Assembly (NCBI GenBank): GCA_964501265.1
Contig: CAZCSK010000002.1
Coordinates: forward strand, 159,127-223,126
DNA length: 64,000 bases
Direction: 5' to 3'
Source of the DNA: CAZCSK01 sp964501265
Lineage (GTDB): Bacteria; Actinomycetota; CADDZG01; JAHWKV01
Shown here: positions 25,199 through 34,595 of the stretch, one piece after another
Layout of the letters: each line of letters begins with the position of its first letter
How positions within the stretch are numbered: the first letter of the stretch is position 1
Notes under the pieces: generated by a model
What the model was told of the DNA's origin: nothing
Databases searched by the model: none
What the model saw: the letters and a program-made list of their open reading frames with translations, nothing else
Translations under genes and position numbers: made by a program

Positions 25199-28138
25199 CT
25201 AAATTACCGCGATTTCGAAGATGCCCCCCATCCGCTCATTCGCCTCGGCGACCTTCTCCGGACTGCCGACGACCGCCATAGCGGCCCCCCCGGTGAGGTA
25301 GGTCTCGAGCACGCGCTTTACGTCTTCTGGAGTCACCTCCAAGAGCCCCTGCTTGAACTTGGACTTGAGATCGAGCGTGTAGCCGACGAGGTCGTCGAAG
25401 AAGCGCCGGTGCCCTTTGGTGTCCGGGGACTCTAGCGGATCGATCTCACCACAGGAAGCGAGTATCGCCTCTTTGAGGTGCTCGGCGTCGATGCTCGATG
25501 CCAGGGTGTCCTTCACTGCACTCTCGAAGATCTGAAACGTTCGCACGATATGTGGATCACGGAACGACCCGAACTGGAAGAGGCCATCCTCCGCGTCCAG
25601 GGCAGACTGTGAACCATACGCTCCTCCCTTTTCGCGGATCTCTCGGTGGAGGAAGGGCGAGCGCATCAGATGCCCCGCCACCTTTAATGGCGGAGCGTCG
25701 GGATGCGTTATGGTCACTGCCCGATGAGTTTTGATGACGTAGTTGACCGGACTGGCGGTCGTGACAGCTTCGTGCTTGAGCGGCTGAGGTTCAGCAACGA
25801 GCCTCGGATTTTGAACCGACGGCGCGTCGAGGGTTCCGATAAGCTCTTCCAAGAGAGCGCGTGTTTGTGGAAATTCCTTTTCCTCCGCCGTCACGCAGAT
25901 CTTCAATTGCTCGGATCGAAACACATGCTTTCGGATAGAGTTGAAACGTTCGATGAGCTCGTCGATTTCACTGTCGGAAAGTGCGGCAAGCTCACGCAGC
26001 AACACTATTTGGGGGATACCTCCAATCCGATGCTTGATCCAAGCGCTTCCAGACAGTTTTGAAGCTGCGATGAGGGCGGCGTACTGCATGCCTCTCTGTC
26101 CGATAGTAGACTCGAGTTGTGCTTTGCTCTGAGCGATCAGTTCCTTAAGACGTCCGCGCTCAAACTTCGCGCCGGATGAGATGTCCTTGACCAGCTGAAC
26201 GAAGGGAACCAGGTTTCGGGCGAGCGCCTTCCCCGACATCGAGAACGATGGCCGAAGGATTCCTTCCTGACCAAACTGTTGACGAACCCACGGGTGCGTC
26301 CCGATCCCGCCAGTGTAGGTGGTGATGCGCCGAGCTACCTCGAGATAGTCACTGGTGCCCGCGCCAGATTTTGTGAGACAGGACGAGAAGAATGACAGCA
26401 TATCGATCGAGCGGTCATCGAGCCCACCGAAGTCGCCGGCCATTGATAGGTAAGCGATGCCGTTCGTGGGCTGCGGGAACCAGCCAACGGTTGCTCCGTC
26501 GATCTCCTCGATGGTGTGGGGCACGTCCTCGAAGTCCATCGGGACGTCTGAGAGCTCAAGGGTGGGAAGGACTGAGAGGTCCTGGTCCCTTTCTTGTCGA
26601 TACTTCAGCGACGCAGCGAGCTTGACAATTTTTCCTTTGTCTTCCTCCGTCAGAGTGTTGGATATTTTGGCCAGACGATCCATCTCCTTGCGCCGATCTT
26701 TTTCATCCTTTTCCTGATCGGGCCGAAGGATGAGTGTGGCGCGGTGGTTATTGTCGAGGAGCTGTGTTTGGATAAGGTTCTCGAAGTAACGACCCGATTT
26801 ACGTTCCAGCTCCACATTCTTTAAGTCCTCGTCGAACATCAAGGCCCTGTATGGATCGCCCCCGTAAATCCAGGAGCCGATAACCCTGAAGAATGTATTG
26901 AGCGAGTAACCACCCCCGGCGTTGGAAACCTCCCTCGACCTGAGCTCTATCTGGTGGATGGCGGCGTCAACCTGTTCTTGATCTACGCCGTCCTCGACGA
27001 CCTGCTTTAGCGTATCCAGAACCACAGCCTCGACCTGCTCGGCGTTATCTGGATCCATGCCTTTGAGCCCAGCGGCGAACACTGTTTCTTTGGAGCTTTT
27101 CTGAAATCCTGTTCCGTCGCCGAGGGCGTCGCCGATACCGGATTGTATTAAGGCCTTGTGTAGCGGAGCCGCCGAGTTGCCCAACAGCACCGTTTGCAGA
27201 ATTTCCATGGAAAGCATCTGCAGCGAATCCGATGCCTTGCCAGTCACCCAAGCGACAAGCGTTTGTCCCATCCGCGTGGGGTCTTGGTCTTTGGACAAAG
27301 AGTAGGTGGCTTCGGCCTTTATGGGCTTATCGAATCTGTTGACATCGGGAATGTCGACGTCGACAACAACCTTCTCGAAACGCGAGAGAGCCTTCTCATC
27401 GATCTCGTTAAGGAGTGTCTTGAGAGGGAGGTTGCCGTAGGAGAAGAAGTAGGCGTTGCTAGGATGGTAGTGCTTCGCGTGGAATTTCTTGAGCACCTCC
27501 CACGTAAGGTTGGGGATGTCCTCCGGATCCCCGCCGGAGTTGTTCGCGTAAGTCAGGCCAGGAAATAGGGCGTTTCCGAGCGCCTTGTTCATCGCAGAAC
27601 CTGCAGAGGCCATCGCCCCCTTCATTTCATTGAAGACGACGCCTTTGAACCGCAAACCGCTCTCCGGGTCCTCAGGGTTTTCGAACTCAAGGCGGTGGCC
27701 CTCCTGCTTAAAGGCCTCCTCATCGATTCGGGGGAAGAATGCGGCGTCTAGGTAGATAGAGAGCAAGTTGAAGAAGTCTTTGGTGTTTCTGGTTGAGAAC
27801 GGATACATAGTCGTATCTCTCGAAGTCATCGCGTTCATGAATGTCTTGAGCGACCGGGGGAGCATCGCGAAGAATGGATCGCGCAAAGGGAAATTCTCTG
27901 AGCCACAGAGCACGACATGCTCCAGGATATGTGCGACACCTGTGGAGTCCTGCGGCACAGTAGGAAAGACGACCGAAAAGGTGTTGTTGAAGTCGGGAAC
28001 TGCAATGTGAACGTGGCGCGCCCCGGTTGGTTCGTGGACCAGCTCGTAAAAGGTTCCGCGGAGATGGTCTAGGGGTTCCTTGCGCTTGACGGTGTAGGGG
28101 CCGAGCCTCTGGTCAGGTTCGTACTCAGTGATGGTCAT
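25199..28138 (-). CDS. M16C metallopeptidase (presequence protease PreP-like)
   Basis: A 979-residue zinc peptidase of the insulinase superfamily, M16C subfamily. The inverted zinc motif is HILEH (His70, Glu73, His74), followed by LCGSENFPLRDPFFAML and the distal Glu in GVVFNEMKGAM. Two M16 halves and the M16C-associated linker fill the usual length of the family, which degrades peptides inside a closed chamber. I place the start at the ATG at 28138 because AGGAGG lies 6 nt upstream; the frame extends 33 codons further without support. It is divergent from the GntR gene at 28239 and may share control with it. No signal peptide is seen, so it is probably cytosolic. Confidence 0.93.
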   Translation of the reverse strand: MTITEYEPDQRLGPYTVKRKEPLDHLRGTFYELVHEPTGARHVHIAVPDFNNTFSVVFPTVPQDSTGVAHILEHVVLCGSENFPLRDPFFAMLPRSLKTFMNAMTSRDTTMYPFSTRNTKDFFNLLSIYLDAAFFPRIDEEAFKQEGHRLEFENPEDPESGLRFKGVVFNEMKGAMASAGSAMNKALGNALFPGLTYANNSGGDPEDIPNLTWEVLKKFHAKHYHPSNAYFFSYGNLPLKTLLNEIDEKALSRFEKVVVDVDIPDVNRFDKPIKAEATYSLSKDQDPTRMGQTLVAWVTGKASDSLQMLSMEILQTVLLGNSAAPLHKALIQSGIGDALGDGTGFQKSSKETVFAAGLKGMDPDNAEQVEAVVLDTLKQVVEDGVDQEQVDAAIHQIELRSREVSNAGGGYSLNTFFRVIGSWIYGGDPYRALMFDEDLKNVELERKSGRYFENLIQTQLLDNNHRATLILRPDQEKDEKDRRKEMDRLAKISNTLTEEDKGKIVKLAASLKYRQERDQDLSVLPTLELSDVPMDFEDVPHTIEEIDGATVGWFPQPTNGIAYLSMAGDFGGLDDRSIDMLSFFSSCLTKSGAGTSDYLEVARRITTYTGGIGTHPWVRQQFGQEGILRPSFSMSGKALARNLVPFVQLVKDISSGAKFERGRLKELIAQSKAQLESTIGQRGMQYAALIAASKLSGSAWIKHRIGGIPQIVLLRELAALSDSEIDELIERFNSIRKHVFRSEQLKICVTAEEKEFPQTRALLEELIGTLDAPSVQNPRLVAEPQPLKHEAVTTASPVNYVIKTHRAVTITHPDAPPLKVAGHLMRSPFLHREIREKGGAYGSQSALDAEDGLFQFGSFRDPHIVRTFQIFESAVKDTLASSIDAEHLKEAILASCGEIDPLESPDTKGHRRFFDDLVGYTLDLKSKFKQGLLEVTPEDVKRVLETYLTGGAAMAVVGSPEKVAEANERMGGIFEIAVI

Positions 28139-28174
28139 CGATTGCCTCCTTGTCGAGTGGTTAAGCCTCCAGAA

Positions 28175-28203
28175 TTGACACCTTAGAGTAGGCCTACTAA
28201 TAT
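28175..28203 (+). promoter_or_regulatory. Promoter of the second GntR operon with a 12-bp palindrome in the spacer
   Basis: TTGACA (28175-28180), a 17-bp spacer and TAATAT (28198-28203) form a near-consensus housekeeping promoter 35 bp before the GntR ATG. The spacer contains the perfect palindrome AGTAGGCCTACT (28187-28198), well placed to be the operator of the GntR protein itself. It could also affect the divergent peptidase gene. Confidence 0.7.
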
Positions 28204-28238
28204 ACCAGTTTCCCCTACTCGATACGTCGGAGATCAAG

Positions 28239-28964
28239 ATGCCACGAAAAGACCAGTCAAAGGAAAGCCCCAGCGGTCCTCCCAGAAGCTCTGAGATCTA
28301 CGCGGAAGTGAAGCGCCGGATCACGGATCTGCGGATGCCACCCGGTTCCTGGTTCTCTCAGCACGAGCTCGCAAAAGAGCTTGGTATTTCTCAAACCCCG
28401 GTCCGAGAGGCCCTCATTCGTCTTTCTCATGAGGGCCTCGTGGAAGCGATAGCGCGGTCGGGTTATCGCGTTTCTGAAGTAACGCTGCGAGACATCAAAG
28501 AGTTACTTGGTCTTCGGCGAACCCTGGAGATTGAAGCCGCCGGGCTCGCTGCCGAAAACGCTTCGGAGGCTGATGTCAAGACGCTGGAGTCGCTCGAAAA
28601 ACTGTGTAGAACGCGGGTCGACCCATCTGATCCTTCTAGCATCTCGAGGTTTCTCGAAGCGTACACGTGCTTTCATGTGTCAATCGCACGTATAGGAGGA
28701 AATCGCATCCGGGCCTTCATGCTGAATTTCGTACTGAGTCAGCTCGAACGGTTGGTTCACCTGGCCATCGCGGGATCATCGACGTCGAACAGATCTCGGA
28801 CGCAAGCAATGGTGCACGAGCATCAAGAGTTGCTGAAGGCAATAAAGACGGGGAACCCAGAGGCGGCCCGTTTGATTGCTGATCGAACAGCGAAGGATTC
28901 AGGAGAGATGATCCTCGATGCCCTCATGTCAACCGATGCTGCTTTAAAAATGCCGAACCAATAA
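28239..28964 (+). CDS. GntR family transcriptional regulator (FadR/FCD type), second paralogue
   Basis: A 241-residue regulator with a winged helix at about 20-85 (HELAKELGISQTPVREALIR) and an FCD domain with CFHVSIARIGG and AMVHEHQELL. Its closest relative in the window is the regulator at 10072, with which it shares extended motifs (EGLVE(S/A)IARSGY, LE(V/I)EAAGLAA). It heads a plus-strand operon with the LRR-thioredoxin gene 15 bp downstream and an SBP gene after that. The two regulators therefore each control a Liv-type transport component, and may sense related ligands. Confidence 0.92.
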   Translation: MPRKDQSKESPSGPPRSSEIYAEVKRRITDLRMPPGSWFSQHELAKELGISQTPVREALIRLSHEGLVEAIARSGYRVSEVTLRDIKELLGLRRTLEIEAAGLAAENASEADVKTLESLEKLCRTRVDPSDPSSISRFLEAYTCFHVSIARIGGNRIRAFMLNFVLSQLERLVHLAIAGSSTSNRSRTQAMVHEHQELLKAIKTGNPEAARLIADRTAKDSGEMILDALMSTDAALKMPNQ

Positions 28965-28978
28965 GAAAGGAGCTCTCC

Positions 28979-30118
28979 TTGAGCGAAGATACTGAGCGAA
29001 TCTTGCGGTTTCCCGACGATCGCGCCGTTGGTTACGTGTCCCTGTCAGCGAACCGCCAAATCGACACGAAACCGGCGATAGGATCGGTGGACGTTCCTGC
29101 CGGATCGAGCGTCACTCTCCAGGTGATGTCAAAACCAGATGCACCTGATGAACTGCCGGGCTTTGTCGAAGGAGATCTTGCGGGTCTTAAACAGCTCGGA
29201 GCCAAGGATCTAGATGCACTATTTGTGATCAATGTCTCTGGAGAGTCGCTGCAGTTCGTTAGTCATCTCACTGGGCTGAGTCAGCTGAGCTTGACGGGGA
29301 AGGTTACGGATGACGGCTTGAAACACCTGGCGACCCTGGAATCGCTCTTCATGTTGAGTCTCGATTCCTCAAATGACCTGGGTGACGGTTTACGGCACTT
29401 GGCGCCCCTCTCCCGACTCAAGATGTTCGTGCTCAAGAGTGGTCTTCGTCCCGAGGGGATAGTGCATTTGCAGGCGCTCGAGAATCTCGACTACCTCCTT
29501 CTGACAACGAAGATCACCTCTGAGTTGATAGACGCTATGCCACCAATTCCGAAACTTGAGACCTTAGTTTGGATGCCGGAGAGTATTGATCGAGAAGCGC
29601 TCCTCAAGCTCCCGGCCCAACTGCCTTCCTTAAAGGCGCTCAGTGTCAAAAGTGCCGCAGATGAGTCCCTGCTGGATGCTGAGATGGATATGGAGCTTCG
29701 AAGGAGGTTTCCCCACTTGACGATCAATGGGACGTGGTATGCGGAGAAGCGCGAAGGGAGCTCGGATTCTGCTCATCCCGAACTCAACGGGACCTCGGGA
29801 GCGAAGCCGGTTCCCCTGTCCTCGGAGAACTTCGATCAAATCGTTGGGGGGGAAATTCCGGTGCTTGTCGATTTTTGGGCAGAATGGTGCGGACCCTGCA
29901 AACTGCTGGATCCCATTATGAGCGAGCTAGCAAAGGAACTGGCGGGGCGAATGGTCATTGCCAAGGTCGACGTAGATTCCGACCCGCAGATCGCGGCCAA
30001 GTTTAACGTCAAGGCGCTTCCAGTTCTGCTGGTTCTCCGCAAGGGGGAATTGGTCGCGAGGGTAGGATCTCGAGACAAGCGGGGTATCCTCGAACAGTTG
30101 GAGTCCATCATTACCTGA
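28979..30118 (+). CDS. Leucine-rich-repeat protein with C-terminal thioredoxin domain
   Basis: A 379-residue two-domain protein. Residues about 60-260 contain leucine-rich repeats (LTGLSQLSLTGKVTDDGLKH, LESLFMLSLDSSND, LSRLKMFVLKSG, LENLDYLLLTT). Residues about 276-379 are a complete thioredoxin with WCGPCK (Cys304, Cys307), the KVDVDSDP strand and cis-Pro in KALPVLLVL. The start is TTG with AAGGAG 7 nt upstream. No signal peptide is present, so it is probably cytoplasmic. It lies in an operon between a GntR regulator and an SBP gene. The LRR part may select a partner protein for the redox domain. Confidence 0.85.
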   Translation: MSEDTERILRFPDDRAVGYVSLSANRQIDTKPAIGSVDVPAGSSVTLQVMSKPDAPDELPGFVEGDLAGLKQLGAKDLDALFVINVSGESLQFVSHLTGLSQLSLTGKVTDDGLKHLATLESLFMLSLDSSNDLGDGLRHLAPLSRLKMFVLKSGLRPEGIVHLQALENLDYLLLTTKITSELIDAMPPIPKLETLVWMPESIDREALLKLPAQLPSLKALSVKSAADESLLDAEMDMELRRRFPHLTINGTWYAEKREGSSDSAHPELNGTSGAKPVPLSSENFDQIVGGEIPVLVDFWAEWCGPCKLLDPIMSELAKELAGRMVIAKVDVDSDPQIAAKFNVKALPVLLVLRKGELVARVGSRDKRGILEQLESIIT

Positions 30119-30125
30119 GGTAAGC

Positions 30126-31787
30126 GTGAAGCAGCATAGCCGAAGTGTGCCCTTCGTATACGGGGCGATCGCGGGAATTTTGCTTATCATTATTGCGGCG
30201 ATGGCATTCGTCTTTGTTCCAGCTTCGCCACCTCAAATCGCCGAGTTCGCGCCGCAGGCCGTCGAACAGATTGAGGATTCTCCCAAACAACAATCGAGCC
30301 AGTTCGGCTCGGGCGCGGGTGGGGTTTGCGCCAAGGGCCAACTATGCGAGGGTCCAGATACAGTAGGGATCTCCCCGCCGAGGAGAGTCATCGAAAAGGC
30401 CCGCGTTCGTCGCTGCATCGGCGATCCTCCGAGGCAAACAGAAGATCCGCAGTCACCGCCTTGCGTCAACTACTTCGAGGGAAACAATGGGGGCGCAACC
30501 GGCAAAGGTGTCACCCGAGACGAGATTCGGGTAGCGATCATGCCATTGAACGGGTCGGGGGGCCGATTCTCCCGCGCTCCCAATGCTCAGTTGGAGATGC
30601 TCGTTGCGCACTTCAACCGGCGATACGAGTTCTATGGCCGCGTGATTCGCACGGTCTATCTTGACCCCAAGGGCGATGAGACCAACCCGGCAGTTCAACG
30701 AGCCATGGCTCAGAGAGCAGCCGAAGAGCTGGATGCATTTGCGGTGGTGGGCACTTCCTACCCGTCAACAGATCACCGAGTGTTCTACGCTGAGCTTGCG
30801 AGACGGGGGGTGATTGGTATCGCGCCCGACCCTGACTATATGACTCAGAGTGACCTGGCAGCAGGCAGGCCTTTTCTTTGGACTTACGGGGCAACTCTCG
30901 ATCAGCTTCTTCGAAATGACGCCGAGTGGATGTGTAAGTCGCTGGCCGATCGACCTGCGAGGTGGGCAGGCGCTCAACTATCCGCTTCTCGGCGCTCGTT
31001 TGGGATCCTGAGAACAGTGCCCCCGGCCGGTGCTCAAGACGTCAGTCTCATCACGTCTGGTTTAGCTCGTTGCGATTCTCCTGCCAAAGTGGTTGATGCG
31101 CCCGCGGCCGGTCCTGGAATAACGACTAACGATTACCGATTGCCTGTGGCCCAGCTCCAGTCGGATGGGGTCACGAGCATCTTCTGCGTGTGCGGCGGCG
31201 AGGATTTCTACTATGCTACGGCCGCCGCGCAGGACAATCGCTACGAACCTGAGTGGGTCCTGTCGGGCCAGCTGAATAGTTCAAGTGGTAACGCCGGGCA
31301 CATTGCACAGCTTCCCCGAACCTTCGGGATGGCGGGAATCAACAAGATGATTCGGGACGAAGACCAGCCGTGGTACCACGCCATTCAGGAGATTGATTCG
31401 CAGACCACGCCGTTTACTCCTCAAAATGACGGAGATAGGGAATCGCTCGCGATGATCTATCACACACTCCTAGTGGCCGCCTCTGGGGTCCAATGGGCAG
31501 GCCCTAGTCTCACAACGGCGAACTTCGAGAAGGGTCTGTTGGGGCTTAGATTTGCCAACCCGGGCTCGGGCCAGCCCCCCTACTGGCAGGCCTCCGTCGG
31601 TTTTGGCCCTGACGACCGCTCGATGATGGACGACTACGCGCTGGTTTACTGGGATGTTGCAGCCAACACCACTGTTGTCCCGCCTGGCCCGGGAAAGTGT
31701 TTCGTCGGAAGCGGCTTGCGATGGTCTCTGGGAAGTTGGCCCCACGGAGAACCCGCATTCTTTGACAAGACGAAGGACTGCTCATAG
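30126..31787 (+). CDS. Membrane-anchored Liv-type binding protein (GntR operon)
   Basis: A 553-residue SBP with a GTG start 7 bp after the LRR-thioredoxin stop. It has a short basic start, membrane helix, VPASPPQIAEFAPQ, CAKGQLC, RRCIGDPPRQTEDPQSPPC, NGGATGKGVTRDEIRV, VAASGVQWAGPSLTTANFEK and GKCFVGSGLRWSLGSWPHGE. It is the only main-subgroup copy ending in Cys-Ser instead of Cys-Arg. Its place in the operon of a GntR regulator suggests ligand-dependent expression separate from the tandem runs. Confidence 0.88.
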   Translation: MKQHSRSVPFVYGAIAGILLIIIAAMAFVFVPASPPQIAEFAPQAVEQIEDSPKQQSSQFGSGAGGVCAKGQLCEGPDTVGISPPRRVIEKARVRRCIGDPPRQTEDPQSPPCVNYFEGNNGGATGKGVTRDEIRVAIMPLNGSGGRFSRAPNAQLEMLVAHFNRRYEFYGRVIRTVYLDPKGDETNPAVQRAMAQRAAEELDAFAVVGTSYPSTDHRVFYAELARRGVIGIAPDPDYMTQSDLAAGRPFLWTYGATLDQLLRNDAEWMCKSLADRPARWAGAQLSASRRSFGILRTVPPAGAQDVSLITSGLARCDSPAKVVDAPAAGPGITTNDYRLPVAQLQSDGVTSIFCVCGGEDFYYATAAAQDNRYEPEWVLSGQLNSSSGNAGHIAQLPRTFGMAGINKMIRDEDQPWYHAIQEIDSQTTPFTPQNDGDRESLAMIYHTLLVAASGVQWAGPSLTTANFEKGLLGLRFANPGSGQPPYWQASVGFGPDDRSMMDDYALVYWDVAANTTVVPPGPGKCFVGSGLRWSLGSWPHGEPAFFDKTKDCS

Positions 31788-31802
31788 GCGTTTCTTAACG
31801 CC
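31787..31802 (+). terminator. Possible terminator hairpin between convergent SBP genes
   Basis: GGCGTT-TCTT-AACGCC forms a perfect 6-bp stem with a 4-nt loop starting at the last base of the SBP stop codon. There is no T-run after it, so termination efficiency is uncertain. It separates two convergent transcription units. Confidence 0.35.
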
Positions 31803-31852
31803 AAGATCAAATACCTCGCCCGCCATGAGCCTATTCAAATTCTGTTGAGTGC

Positions 31853-32913
31853 CTAATTCAACTGGCCAGCGGTGACGGCGGACTCGAAGCCGATGACGAC
31901 GATCGTGGTGACCCCCTTCTGCTGCAAGTCGGCCATCAGCAGGCGATTGCCCGTCTGATCTTCGGCCGTGAATTCATTGAAGGTAACTTCACCTCCGCAC
32001 CCGCGGATTCTGTCAATCAATGGTGAGACATCTCCGCGCCCCTCGCCCGCGTCCTTCATCTGAAGCACCGCAAAATTTCGAGTACGCGCCATTTCCGCTC
32101 CACCGGCGTACCTGGCTCGCATACCTACTAATGAGTTACAAGCGAACTCTGCGATGTAACGGGCCACCTGATCGCTGGGGGGAAAGTAGCTCCAAGCATA
32201 CGGATGGAAGTTGCCTGATCCGTGGAAGTTAGTTCGGCGTCTTGGGTAACGGTTATTAACCTTAACCGAGCCGATTCGCGCCAAAATGGCTGACATCGGC
32301 CATAGGCGCAGGGATACGTGCTTGCAGCAAATCCTCCTCGCTCATGGGCGGCCACAGCTCGGGCGCGAATACCTTCAGGGGTGATGGGGGTAGGTGGATA
32401 TCCAACGAGTCGGATCTTGCGACCGTAAAACTCGAACCGGGAATTGAAAAAGCTCACAATGGGCCCGTAAGAGTCCTCGTAGCTCGCTGTAATAGAAAAT
32501 CTGATTTCGTCCCGGGTAACCCCTCTGGAAGTTGCTCCGCCGTTGTCTCCCTGCCAGTAGTTGATGCAGGGGGGTGACTGTGGGTCTTCGATTTGTCGGG
32601 GAGGATCACCAACGCAGCGACGAACCCGCGCCCTCTCGATAACTTTCTTCGGTGGTGCGATCGCCGCATCTTGGCCTTCGCACACTTGCCCAGTACCGCA
32701 CGCGCCCACGCCGCTTCCAAACTGGCTCGACTGCTGATCGGGCGCTTGATCGATCTGCTCAGTAGCCTGCGGGGCGAATTCGGCAACGCTGGGGGGCGAA
32801 GGCGGAACAACGACCAACGCAATTGCAGCTATGACGAGGAGAATGATTGCAGCAAGAGACGCGTATGTGGCCGTGACGGCCTTGCTCTGTCGTTTGTTGT
32901 TCGACGACCTCAC
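31853..32913 (-). pseudogene. Frameshifted and C-terminally truncated SBP
   Basis: The 5' frame (32913 to about 32225) encodes a normal N-terminus (GTG start, RQSKAVTATYASLA helix, VPPSPPSVAEFAPQ, CGTGQVC, RRCVGDPPRQIEDPQSPPC, NGGATSRGVTRDEIRF). At about 32225 the frame shifts, and similarity continues in the other frame (GNFHPYAWSYFPPSDQVARY to VTTIVVIGFESAV) before a stop. Around 250 C-terminal residues are missing. The GTGA overlap with the preceding SBP stop at 32910 is intact, so it is the decayed last member of the 38491-31853 run. A sequencing error could explain the frameshift but not the truncation. Confidence 0.88.
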
Positions 32914-34595
32914 CTACAGGGGGCAGTTCGGTCGAGATATCTTGGAGTCGTTTGGGGCCACTGACCCAGCCCATATCGTTTTCCTCGTTCGACGTAACAA
33001 TAAGAACCCCGGCCCGTCTGCGTCCCATGCCCCCCATACGATTGGGCCGAGTCGTCATACCAAATCATCGCCAAGTTTTGGATCATGGTGTGGTCGCCCG
33101 GCCCGAACCCCACGCGACCTTGGAAATACGGGGCTTCCCCCGCGCCGGGATTGGAAAATTTGGTTTTGAACAGGGCGTTCTCAAAGGCGTTGGGAGTTAG
33201 ATTCGGTCCGGCCATCTGGATTCCCGACGCCAGCAGCAGCAGCACCTCGTAATGGAATGGGACGTACGCCAACAAAGCGGGGGCCCCTACCGCTCCGTAG
33301 TCGGTGTTTGAGTAGGTTGGGTTTGTCTCAGTTGCCGCCCAGTACCACGGAGAGTCTTGCTGCTGGTTGAGCTTGTTTAGCGACGTAAGTCCAAAGGCGT
33401 GACTTCTTTGTTCGGGAGGCTGGTTCCGACCGAATGCATCGTCGTCTTGACCGTAGAATGGGTTAAGCATCCACTCCGGAAAGTAACCGGCCTGGGAGGC
33501 GTAGTTCATGAAATCGATGAGATCGTTGCCGTCGCAGTAACAGGTAACTGAGGTAACGCCCGAAACGTGAAGTGAGTTGAGGGCGGAGGTCCTCTCGGCT
33601 TCGTTTGACGCGTCGTTGAACTCTATCGTCGGCGTAGCAGAGGACGTACACCCGGACATCCCCTCCTTTACGACCGACGTATCGGGGACTCCCGCCGGTG
33701 TTCGGACCGCAAGGATCCCCACTTTCCTATTTGAGATCTGGAACTCAGGTCCAGCCAAACTCGCTGGTCGTCCAGCCAGACCCTTGCAGAACCATTCGAC
33801 TTGATTGTGTTGATACTTATCTAACGAGGGCGTGTAGCTCCATGCAAAGGGTCTGCGTGGAGAGTAATTGGCTTTCTCGGTATTGAAGTCCATGTGGTTG
33901 TTAACTCCGATCACCCCTCTTCGGGCCATCTCGTCATAGTAGGCGCCAGTCAACATCCCGCTTCCTGGATATGGAAAGGCCGCAAATGCGCCCAGCTCTT
34001 CATCGATTTTCACAGCTGTCGCACGCATCGTTGTGTCAGTTCCGCTATTGGAGGGAAGGGCGTATTTCATCAAGCGGATCTTGCGACCGTACAGCTCAAA
34101 GCGTTTGTTGAAAAACAGAACGAGGGAATCGACTACTTCTTCGATGGCCCCCCCTTGAAACCTTGGCCAGGCGATTCTTATCTCATCGCGCGTGACACCC
34201 TTGGTCGTAACTCCCCCGTTGTTACCCTCCCAGAAGTTGACGCATGGAGGGCTCTGAGGGTCCTCAATCTGCCTTGGTGGGTCGCCTACGCATCGGCGCA
34301 CTCGTGCCTTCTCGATAACCTTCTTGGGCGCAGGGACTGCCGATGTTTGATTCGGACCGTCGCAGACTTGCCCAGTCGCGCAAGCGCCAGCGCCCTTTCC
34401 AAACTGACTCGATTGCTGATCAGGTGCCTGCACAATCTGGTCCACCGCCTGCGGGGCAAACTCAGAAACACTCGGAGGAGACGGGGGCACGACGACGAGT
34501 GCTACCGCGACGATGAGTAGGAGAATGATTACTGCGAGAGACGCATAGGCGATGGTGACGGCCTTGGACTGGCGCTTGGGAACTTTTAGCGACAA
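32910..34595 (-). CDS. Membrane-anchored Liv-type binding protein
   Basis: A 561-residue SBP starting at a TTG that lies inside the last codons of the upstream paralogue (CCTTGTCGCTAA, 10-bp overlap). It has MSLKVPKRQSKAV, a membrane helix at about 14-38, VPPSPPSVSEFAPQ, CATGQVC, RRCVGDPPRQIEDPQSPPC, NGGVTTKGVTRDEIRI, LLLASGIQMAGPNLTPNAFE and a YLDRTAPCR end. It belongs to the run 38491 to 31853, whose members all look translationally coupled. Ligand unknown. Confidence 0.87.
   Translation of the reverse strand: MSLKVPKRQSKAVTIAYASLAVIILLLIVAVALVVVPPSPPSVSEFAPQAVDQIVQAPDQQSSQFGKGAGACATGQVCDGPNQTSAVPAPKKVIEKARVRRCVGDPPRQIEDPQSPPCVNFWEGNNGGVTTKGVTRDEIRIAWPRFQGGAIEEVVDSLVLFFNKRFELYGRKIRLMKYALPSNSGTDTTMRATAVKIDEELGAFAAFPYPGSGMLTGAYYDEMARRGVIGVNNHMDFNTEKANYSPRRPFAWSYTPSLDKYQHNQVEWFCKGLAGRPASLAGPEFQISNRKVGILAVRTPAGVPDTSVVKEGMSGCTSSATPTIEFNDASNEAERTSALNSLHVSGVTSVTCYCDGNDLIDFMNYASQAGYFPEWMLNPFYGQDDDAFGRNQPPEQRSHAFGLTSLNKLNQQQDSPWYWAATETNPTYSNTDYGAVGAPALLAYVPFHYEVLLLLASGIQMAGPNLTPNAFENALFKTKFSNPGAGEAPYFQGRVGFGPGDHTMIQNLAMIWYDDSAQSYGGHGTQTGRGSYCYVERGKRYGLGQWPQTTPRYLDRTAPCR

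Noticed and set aside
28139..28237. Longer N-terminus for the M16C peptidase
   Set aside because: AGGAGG is ideally placed for the ATG at 28138 and the extension overlaps the divergent promoter.
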